A stretch of 64,000 nt of DNA from Amycolatopsis nigrescens CSC17Ta-90 (GTDB taxonomy: Bacteria; Actinomycetota; Actinomycetes; Mycobacteriales; Pseudonocardiaceae). Where the stretch lies: NCBI RefSeq assembly GCF_000384315.1, contig NZ_ARVW01000001.1:5270157-5334156 (forward strand). The letters run 5' to 3'. Positions within the stretch are counted from its first letter, which is position 1. Every line of letters starts with the position of its first letter. This document shows, in pieces, positions 34,655 to 42,600 of the stretch. The position numbers and the translations under genes were made by a program. The notes beneath the pieces were generated by a model. It did no database searches. It was given only the letters and a program-made list of their open reading frames with translations, and was not told the DNA's origin.

Positions 34655-36011
34655 GGTGGCGCGCACCGCGCCACCCGGGCCCCCGCGCCGGGCGACCTTC
34701 GGGCTGTTGCGGAAGTTGTTCGCCGATCGGCTCGCGCTGATGTCGGACGCCGCGGTCTACGGCGACGTGGTCCGCATCGCCATCGGCCCGAAGTCGCTGT
34801 ACCTGGTGAACCACCCGGATCACGCCAAGCACGTACTCGCGGACAACAGCTCCAACTACCACAAGGGAATTGGCCTCAAGGAGGCGCGAAAGGCACTCGG
34901 CGACGGGCTGCTCACCAGCGACGGCGAGACCTGGCGCGAGCAGCGCAGGGCGATGCAGCCGGCGTTCGGGCACAAGCGGATCGCGAAGCAGGCCGGCCTG
35001 GTGGCGTCCGAAGTGGACGGTCTGGTGCGGCGGCTGGCGGCCCGCGAGGGCGGCGGGCCGGTGGAGATCTTGCACGAGATGACCGGGCTCACCCTCGGCG
35101 TGCTCGGCAAGACCCTGCTCGACGCCGAACTCGGCGGTTACGAGTCGCTGGGCCACTCGTTCGAGGGCGTGCAGGACCAGGCCATGTTCGAGGCCGTCAC
35201 GCTGGGCATGGTGCCGTCCTGGCTGCCGCTGCCAAAGCAGCTGCGGTTCCGGGAGTCGCGGGACGACCTGCGCCGGGTGGCCGACGAACTGGTCGCGTCG
35301 CGCAGGGCGAACCCGGTCGAGGGCGGCGACGACGTGCTGTCCCGGCTGATCGCGTCGGCAGGGCGGGAGCCCGATCCGGCGGTGGGCCGCCGCCGCATCC
35401 GCGACGAGCTGATCACGCTGCTGCTCGCCGGGCACGAGACGACGGCGAGCACGCTGGGCTGGGCCTTCCACCTGATCGACGAGCATCCCGCGGTGCGTGC
35501 GCGGTTGCACGCGGAGGCGGTCGAGGTGCTCGGTGACCGGTTGCCGGTCTTCGAGGACCTGCACCGGCTGAAGTACACCGCGATGGTGGTGGAAGAGGTG
35601 ATGCGGCTGTACCCGCCGGTGTGGCTGCTGCCGCGGGTGGCCACCGAGGAGGACGAGATCGCCGGGCATCGCATCCCGGCGGGCTCCGACGTCGTGGTCG
35701 TGCCCTACACCCTGCACCGGCATCCGGAGTTCTGGCCGGAGCCGGAGCGATTCGACCCCGAGCGGTTCGGCCAGGACCGCGCCGCGGGCAGGCCGCGCTA
35801 CGCCTACATCCCGTTCGGGGCCGGTCCACGGTTCTGCATCGGCAACAGCCTCGGCATGATGGAGGCCGCCTTCGTGATCGCGATGATCTCCCGCGACCTC
35901 GTGCTGGCCAAGCCGCCCGGCTACCCGGTGGTGCCCGAGGCGATGCTCTCCCTCCGGGTGCGCGGCGGGCTGCCGATGCACGTGCGCAAAGCGCGGAACC
36001 CAGCCATCTGA
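34632..36011 (+). CDS. Cytochrome P450 (enediyne E7-like)
   Basis: 459 aa. The haem loop FGAGPRFCIGN holds the ligand cysteine C402. The oxygen-activation helix I motif is AGHETT, the ExxR pair is in VVEEVMRLYPP, and PERF is present. It is a soluble monooxygenase needing ferredoxin/reductase supplied elsewhere. P450s of this position are conserved in nine-membered enediyne clusters (E7), presumably oxidising the polyene-derived core; the exact step is not established. The first codons are shared with the upstream 25-bp repeat, so the start region may have been duplicated. Confidence 0.9.
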   Translation: MRTRVASRVARTAPPGPPRRATFGLLRKLFADRLALMSDAAVYGDVVRIAIGPKSLYLVNHPDHAKHVLADNSSNYHKGIGLKEARKALGDGLLTSDGETWREQRRAMQPAFGHKRIAKQAGLVASEVDGLVRRLAAREGGGPVEILHEMTGLTLGVLGKTLLDAELGGYESLGHSFEGVQDQAMFEAVTLGMVPSWLPLPKQLRFRESRDDLRRVADELVASRRANPVEGGDDVLSRLIASAGREPDPAVGRRRIRDELITLLLAGHETTASTLGWAFHLIDEHPAVRARLHAEAVEVLGDRLPVFEDLHRLKYTAMVVEEVMRLYPPVWLLPRVATEEDEIAGHRIPAGSDVVVVPYTLHRHPEFWPEPERFDPERFGQDRAAGRPRYAYIPFGAGPRFCIGNSLGMMEAAFVIAMISRDLVLAKPPGYPVVPEAMLSLRVRGGLPMHVRKARNPAI

Positions 36012-36053
36012 TCCCCGCGGGGTCGCGCCCCGCCCCTGAAAGGAGGAGAGCCC

Positions 36054-36617
36054 GTGACCACCCCAGCCGAAGAGCAGGACCTGACCAGCACGCTGGAAGC
36101 CTTCGCGGACACCATCATTCCCGGCGAGAAGCGGTGGCAGGGTGATCGCGCGATCGCCGGTGCCGCGGCGGGCCCCGGCGCGGTCGTCGCGGGCGCGCTC
36201 GACCTGCTGCACACCCCGGCGACCGGGGTCACCGCCGGGTTGCCGTACCTGGCCCAGTCGCTCGACGAGCACGCCAGGGCCTACGCCGGCGAGCTCGGCC
36301 TGGAACTGGACGACGCGGTGCCCCCGTTCGTGGCGCTGGCGTTCGAGCACCGCACCGCGCTGGTGGGGCGGCTGACCACTCCGGGGCATCCGGAGAAGGA
36401 CGGCTGGGTGGGCCTGGCGCTGTTCTGCAACATGGCCTTCGACAGCGCGGCGCATCTGCACACCGCCGACGCGATCGCCGCCGGCCATCCCGGGTTGCTG
36501 GCGATGGGCTGGCGGGCGCCGGACGCCGATGGGCTGTGGCGCTTCCCGGACTACTCCTACCGCCGCGTGCTGGCGGACGTTCACCCGGACACGACGCCTT
36601 CAGGGAGCCCGGCATGA
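36054..36617 (+). CDS. Subunit-3-like partner of the GMC oxidoreductase (DUF5987-like)
   Basis: 187 aa. LEAFADTIIPG at the N-terminus is the hallmark of gluconate 2-dehydrogenase subunit 3-like proteins, which partner GMC flavoproteins. The rest is helical, with FEHRTALVGRL and a C-terminal FPDYSYRRV block. Small proteins like this occur next to the GMC enzyme in enediyne clusters. GTG 36054 follows GGAGG. Its stop overlaps the next start (ATGA), so the two proteins are made together and probably form a complex. No TAT signal is evident, unlike many family members. Confidence 0.7.
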   Translation: MTTPAEEQDLTSTLEAFADTIIPGEKRWQGDRAIAGAAAGPGAVVAGALDLLHTPATGVTAGLPYLAQSLDEHARAYAGELGLELDDAVPPFVALAFEHRTALVGRLTTPGHPEKDGWVGLALFCNMAFDSAAHLHTADAIAAGHPGLLAMGWRAPDADGLWRFPDYSYRRVLADVHPDTTPSGSPA

Positions 36618-38281
36618 CCGACAGTGTGGACCGTACCGAGGTTGAGCGCACCGATGTACTCGTCGTCGGCAGCGGGTTCGGTGGCGCGATCACCGCCTAC
36701 CACCTCGCCGCCGGTGGCGCGAAGGTGACCGTGCTCGAACGCGGGCCTTGGCTGGAGGGCAAGGACTTCGAGCACGACTTCCTGCTCGGCTCGTCCTACA
36801 CGCGGGCGTTCGACTTCGTCATCGGTGACGGGATGAGCGTGCTCGGCGGAAACTGCGTCGGCGGCGGCAGCGTGGTGTACTTCGCCGCGATGCCCCGCGC
36901 GCCGCGGTTCGTCTTCGACCGCCACGGCAGCGTCGGGCACCGGATGTGGCCGGCCGAGATCGACCGCGACAGCCTCGATCCCTGGTACGACCGGGTAGCC
37001 GAAGCGCTCCCGGTGGCGCAGCAGGACTGGGACGACGTGTCCTACGCCGGCGGGCTGTGGGCGGCCGCGTGCCACCGTGCCGGGCACACCGCGAACCCGG
37101 CACCGGTCGCGGTGGACAACAAGCTGTGCACCAACTGCAACTGGATGATGGCGGGCTGCCGGTTCGACGCGAAGCGGTCGCTGCTGACCAACTACCTGCC
37201 GGGGGCGCTGGCGCACGGTGCCGAGATCCGCCCCCTGCACGAGGTGCAGCAGCTGGAGCGCACCGAGGACGGCGGCTACCGGGTGCACTACAACGTGATC
37301 GACGACGAGGACTACCGGGTGCACACCGGCGGCGGCACCATCGACGCGAAGATCGTCGTGCTGGCCGCCGGTGCGGGTGCCACGCCGGTGATCCTCCAGC
37401 GCTCCAAGGCCACCCTCGGCGATCTGCCGCACGCGGTGGGCCGGTACTTCTCCGGCAACGGCGAACGGCTCAACACCGCGGTGCTCAACGAGGACAAGGT
37501 AAAGGACGTGCTCGGCCTCAGCCGCGCGGATGGGATCGGCTACCAGGCCAACCAGATCGGCAAGGGCCCGACCGTGGCCTGCTGGGACTTCCTGGACGGC
37601 GCGCTGCCCGAGTACGACCGCTTTTCGTTGGAGCAGCTGTACTTCCCGCCCGGACTCGGCACCATCCTCGCGCAGGTCCCCGGGGCGGACGCGCCGGCGT
37701 GGTTCGGCGTGCGGAAGCGGGAGATGATCGAGCAGTGGCGGTCGTGGCTGACCATCTTCCTGATGACCGAGGACGACAACGAAGGCGTGTTCGGCACCCC
37801 GCCGCCCACCGGCAACGCCTACCGCATCTCGCAGCAGATGCTCGGCCGCGGCCCGCTGCGCTACGACCCGACCGAGAACACCAGGCACGGCTGGGCGCTG
37901 GCCGACGCGGAGTGCAAGAGGATCATGGAGCAGGACGGCCTCGCCACGATCGCGCCGTGGACAAACGACGTGGTCGGCGCGTACACCGTGCACCCGCTGG
38001 CGTCCTGCCGGATCGGTGACGACCCGGCGACCTCGGCCCTGCATCCCAACCACGAGCTGCGCGGCCATCCCGGCATCTTCGTCACCGACGGTTCGGCGGT
38101 GCCCTCCGCGCTGACGGTGAACCCGGCCATGACGATCGCCGCGCTGGCCGAGCGCGCGGTGCCCGGCATCGTGCGTGCCGCACAGGAACGCGGCGTCCGG
38201 GTCACCTACGACGGCACCCTGCCCGGTACTCCCGGCGGGAACACCGCCACGCTGCCGTTGAGCGTGGCCGCGGAACGCTGA
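36614..38281 (+). CDS. GMC-family FAD oxidoreductase (enediyne E9-like)
   Basis: 555 aa. N-terminal Rossmann motif VVGSGFGGA for FAD, NCVGGGSVVYFAAMPRAP, and a C-terminal VHPLASCRIG carrying the putative catalytic His460 and the usual NPAMTIAALAER tail. A cysteine cluster, CTNCNWMMAGC (near 175), is shared with the cholesterol-oxidase-like/gluconate dehydrogenase branch. It oxidises an alcohol or a C-H next to one; GMC enzymes appear in nine-membered enediyne clusters, with undetermined substrate. Coupled to the subunit-3-like gene, and followed by a terminator. Confidence 0.88.
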   Translation: MTDSVDRTEVERTDVLVVGSGFGGAITAYHLAAGGAKVTVLERGPWLEGKDFEHDFLLGSSYTRAFDFVIGDGMSVLGGNCVGGGSVVYFAAMPRAPRFVFDRHGSVGHRMWPAEIDRDSLDPWYDRVAEALPVAQQDWDDVSYAGGLWAAACHRAGHTANPAPVAVDNKLCTNCNWMMAGCRFDAKRSLLTNYLPGALAHGAEIRPLHEVQQLERTEDGGYRVHYNVIDDEDYRVHTGGGTIDAKIVVLAAGAGATPVILQRSKATLGDLPHAVGRYFSGNGERLNTAVLNEDKVKDVLGLSRADGIGYQANQIGKGPTVACWDFLDGALPEYDRFSLEQLYFPPGLGTILAQVPGADAPAWFGVRKREMIEQWRSWLTIFLMTEDDNEGVFGTPPPTGNAYRISQQMLGRGPLRYDPTENTRHGWALADAECKRIMEQDGLATIAPWTNDVVGAYTVHPLASCRIGDDPATSALHPNHELRGHPGIFVTDGSAVPSALTVNPAMTIAALAERAVPGIVRAAQERGVRVTYDGTLPGTPGGNTATLPLSVAAER

Positions 38282-38282
38282 G

Positions 38283-38317
38283 ATGGGGCATGCGAGGCTT
38301 TTTGCGCATGCCCCCAT
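38283..38317. terminator. Terminator after the GMC oxidoreductase gene
   Basis: ATGGGGCATGCG (38283-38294 region) pairs with CGCATGCCCCCAT ending at 38317, with one bulged C and a T-rich loop. It ends the run that begins upstream with the UnbL genes. The AhpD-like gene starts 42 bases later. Confidence 0.7.
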
Positions 38318-38359
38318 CGATCGGGTGCGGGTGTCCCGCAAGATTCTGAGGAGGCTCGC

Positions 38360-39427
38360 ATGACGCCAACGCCGGTCCGGCTCGCGCTGCGCAGGTCGTT
38401 GCGCGACATCCGGTATGTCCGTGCCGTTCCGCCCCGCCGGGCCACCGGCACGGTCGGCGCGGTCTACACCCAGCTCGAGCGCGACTTCGGCCTGCTCGCG
38501 CCCCCGGTGGCCCTGCACTCGCCGGCACCGGCGGTGCTGGCCGCGAGCTGGCTCATGCTGCGGGAGTCGCTGGTGGCCTCCGGGGTGACGAGCAGGGCGG
38601 ACAAGGAGGTGGTGGCATCCGCGGTGTCGCGGGCCAACACCTGCCCGTACTGCGTCGAGGTGCACGGCATGGCGCTGGCCGCGCTCGGCCGGCCCGGCGA
38701 CGCCGGCGCGATCAGCGGCGGCCGGTTCGCCGGGATCGAGGACCCGGCGACCCGCGAGCTGGCCTCGTGGGCGCGGGACGGCACCGCGATGACCACCGAG
38801 GAAGCGGCGATCCCCGAGCTGGTCGCGGTCGCGGTCGTGTTCCACTACCTCAACCGCATGGTCAACGTCTTCCTCGGGCCGTCCCCGCTGCCAGCGGCGG
38901 TGCCCGGTTCCGCGCGGGCCACCGTGCGCGGGGTGCTCGGCCGGTTCCTCATGCCGCCCGGCACCGCGACGCCCGGCGAGTCGCTGACGCTGCTGCCGGC
39001 GGCGCCGGTGCCGGGCGACCTCGCCTGGGCACGGGGCAGCGAGACCGTCGCCGGCGCGTTCGCCCGCGCCTGCGCGGCGGTGGACGGGGCCGCCACCGGC
39101 GTGGTTTCGCCGGCGGTGCGCGAGCTCGTGCTCGGTGAGCTGGCGTGCTGGGACGGGCGGCCGCCCGGGCTGAGCCGGGCCTGGCTGGAAGCGGCGGTCA
39201 CCCCGCTGGTGGCGGCGGACCGGCCGGTGGCAAGGCTCGCCCTGCTGACCGCGTTCTCTTCGTCCCAAGTGGACTCGGCGCTGGTGGCGGAGTTCCGGCG
39301 AAGACGACCGGACGATCGCGGGCTCGTCGAGCTGACCGGGTGGGCGAGCCTGGCCGCGGCCAGGACCTTCGGCGCGAAGTTGGCCGCGGCCGCGCACAGC
39401 GGGGCGGCCGGAGACCCAGCGCGTTGA
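38360..39427 (+). CDS. Carboxymuconolactone decarboxylase/AhpD-like protein
   Basis: 355 aa. An AhpD core lies at about 60-165, with ANTCPYCVEVHG giving C95-x2-C98-x3-H102, the redox-active thiols and proton relay of alkylhydroperoxidase D. The C-terminal half looks like a second, degenerate helical repeat without the cysteine pair. It may remove peroxides generated by the neighbouring flavoenzymes and P450, or act directly in maturation. GAGGAGG precedes the ATG. It lies between the GMC terminator and the PKSE gene and could be cotranscribed with PKSE, 216 bases downstream. Confidence 0.8.
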   Translation: MTPTPVRLALRRSLRDIRYVRAVPPRRATGTVGAVYTQLERDFGLLAPPVALHSPAPAVLAASWLMLRESLVASGVTSRADKEVVASAVSRANTCPYCVEVHGMALAALGRPGDAGAISGGRFAGIEDPATRELASWARDGTAMTTEEAAIPELVAVAVVFHYLNRMVNVFLGPSPLPAAVPGSARATVRGVLGRFLMPPGTATPGESLTLLPAAPVPGDLAWARGSETVAGAFARACAAVDGAATGVVSPAVRELVLGELACWDGRPPGLSRAWLEAAVTPLVAADRPVARLALLTAFSSSQVDSALVAEFRRRRPDDRGLVELTGWASLAAARTFGAKLAAAAHSGAAGDPAR

Positions 39428-39643
39428 AAACACCGAACACCGGCCGGTGCGCGAAGCTGCGCATTATCGCGATGACCGGCACGCACGATGTGAGAAGACC
39501 GCCGCCACGGCAGCGGGCCATGCTTGAAATTACCGCGAGAGCGTCCGCAGCAGGTCAGCGCATCGGTGACGCTCCGCATACGGAATTCTCGGCGAACTTC
39601 TTCGAGACATCGGAGTTCGGCCAGATCTTGGGAGTGCGGTGGA

Positions 39644-42600
39644 ATGAGCGTTGAGCGGATTTCGATTGTCGGTATCGGTCTAAAATACCCGGACGCCGGC
39701 TCGCCGGACGAGCTTTGGGAAAACGTGCTGGCCGGTCGCCGTGCCTTCCGGCGGCTGCCCGACGAGCGGATGAACCACGACGACTACTGGTCGGCGGATC
39801 CCAAGGCACCGGACCGTTTCTACGCCACCAAGGCGGCCGTGCTCCGGGATTACGAGTTCGACCGGATCAAGTACAAGGTTGCCGGCAGCACCTACCGGGC
39901 GACCGACCTGACCCACTGGCTCGCCCTCGACGTGGCCGCACAGGCGCTGGCCGACGCCGGCTTCCCCGACGGTGCGGGACTTCCGCGGAGCACCACCGGT
40001 GTCGTCATCGGCAACAGCCTCACCGGTGAGTTCTCCCGCGCCGGCATCATGCGGCTGCGCTGGCCCTACGTCCGCCGGACGGTGGCCGCCGCACTCGTGG
40101 AGCGCGGCTGGGCCGAGGAGGACACCGCGAATTTCCTGCGCGATCTCGAAACGCAGTACAAGGCGCCCTTCCCGGAGATCGACGAGGACTCGCTCGCCGG
40201 CGGGCTGGCCAACACCATCGCCGGCCGCGTCTGCAACCACTTCGACCTGGCCGGCGGCGGGTTCACCGTGGACGGCGCCTGCTCGTCTTCGCTGCTGTCG
40301 GTGGTCACCGCCGCCAACGCGCTGGCCGCCGGCGACCTCGACGTGGCCGTGGCAGGCGGGGTGGACCTGTCGATCGACCCGTTCGAGGTGATCGGGTTCG
40401 CCAAGACCGGCGCACTGGCCACCGGCGAGATGAAGGTCTACGACAAGGACTCCAACGGTTTCTGGCCCGGCGAGGGCTCCGGCATGCTGGTGCTGATGCG
40501 CGAGCGGGACGCACTCGCACGGGACGCCAGGATCTACGCCTCGATCAGCGGCTGGGGGGTGTCCTCCGACGGCAAGGGCGGGATCACCCGGCCGGAGGCG
40601 GCGGGGCACCGGCTCGCGCTGCACCGCGCCTACGAACGCGCCGGATACGGCGTCGAGACGGTTTCCTACTTCGAGGGGCACGGCACCGGCACCGCCCTCG
40701 GCGACGCCACCGAGATCGAGGCGCTGTCCAGCGCCCGGCGCGCCGCCGACCCGCTGGCCGCACCGGCGGCACTGGGCACCATCAAGGGGAACTTCGGCCA
40801 CACCAAGGCAGCAGCCGGGGTCGCCGGGCTGATCAAGGCCGCCCTCGCCGTGTACCACCAGGTGATCCCGCCGGGTACCGGACAGCTCAACCCGCATCCG
40901 CTGCTCACCGGGGAAGCGGCGGCGATGCGGGTACCGGTGGAGGCCGGCCCATGGCCAGCGGACCTGGAGATCCGGGCAGGTGTGTCCGCGATGGGCTTCG
41001 GGGGGATCAACTCGCACGTGGCACTGGCCGAAGGGCCAGGAGCCGGCCGGCGGAGCAAGCTAGACGGACGGACCACGGCGCTGGTCGCCGGCCGTCAGGA
41101 CGCCGAGGTGCTGCTGTTCGACGCCGAGGACTTCGGGCAGTTGCGGGCGCGGATCACCGGCCTGCTCGCGGTGGTGCCGAAGCTCTCCATGGCAGAGCTG
41201 ACCGACCTGGCCGGTGCCTGCGCCGCGGAGCTGTCCGGGAAACCGGTGCGCGCCGCCGTCGTCGCCGGCACCCCGGAGGACGCCGAGCGCAAGCTGGGCC
41301 GGCTGCTCTCCCTGCTGGAGATCGGGGACGGCACCGTCTTCGCTCCCGCCGACGGAGTATTCGCCTGCCACCGGACGCACGGCCCGAACATCGGGTATCT
41401 GTTCCCCGGTCAGGGTTCCGGCCGGGGAGCCGTCGGTGCGCTGCGCCGCCGGTTCCCGGTCGCCGACGAGATCTTCCGGCTCGCCGGCCTGCCTTCGGAC
41501 GGCGACCAGGTGGCGACCGAGGTGGCGCAGCCGCGCATCGTGACCGGCTCGCTGGCCGCGCTGCGGGTGCTGCGCCGGCTCGGCATCGAAGCGAGCACGG
41601 TGACCGGGCACAGCCTCGGTGAGCTGACCGCCCTGCACTGGGGCGGCGCGATGGACGAGCAGCAGGTGCTGCGGCTGGCGCGGATCCGCGGCGCGGTGAT
41701 GGCCACCGCCAGCGACGGCGGCGGCGCGATGGCGGGGATCGCCGCCGAGCCGGGGCTGACCGGAGACCTGATCGGGGACGCCGAGGTGGTCATCGCCGGG
41801 TACAACGCCCCGGAGCAGACCGTGGTCTCCGGCCCGGCGGCCGCGGTGGACCTGGTGTGCGAGCGGGCCCGCGCCCATGGCGTCACCGCGACCAGGATCA
41901 ACGTCTCGCACGCCTTCCATTCCCCCGCGGTGGAGCCCGCCGCGGCGGCGATGACCGAGCAGCTCGCCGAGTTCGACTTCGCCAGGGTGGAGCGGCCGGT
42001 GGTGTCCACGGTCACCGGGGACGTGCTGTACTCCGCGGAAAACCTGCCGGAGCTGCTCCGCGACCAGGTGGTGCTGCCGGTGCGGTTCCGCGAGGCGGCG
42101 GCCAAGGTGGCCGAGCGCAGCGACCTGGTGATCGAGGTCGGGCCCGGCCGGGTACTGGCCAGGCTGCTCGAAGAAATCGCGCCAGGTACCCCGGTGCTCT
42201 CGGTGGACACCGACTCCGGTTCGCTCGGCGCCCTGCTGCGGGTGGTCGGTGCGGCCTTCGCCTTCGGCGCTCCGGTGGACACCGCGGCCCTGTTCGCGAA
42301 CCGGGTGCTGCGGCCGGTGCCGCTGGACGGGCGGATGACCTTCCTGGCCAGCCCCTGCGAGCAGGCCCCCGCCCTCGATGCCGGCCTGGCGCCGGTGGCG
42401 GATGCGGCGGCCAGTCCGTCCACTTCGGACAAGTCGGCGGTGGCGGGGGAACCGTCCGGCGGCGGGAACTCCACTTTGGACCTTCTGTGCAAGCTGGCCG
42501 CCGACCGGGTGGAGCTCCCGCTGGAGACCGTCACCGCGGACACGCATCCGCTGGACGACCTGCACCTCAGCTCGATCACCGTGGGGCAGCTCGTGAACGA

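Noticed and set aside
36581..39433. Very long minus-strand open frame opposite the GMC and AhpD-like genes
   Set aside because: Antisense shadow created by G/C-biased third positions; Arg/His/Gly-rich with no domain.
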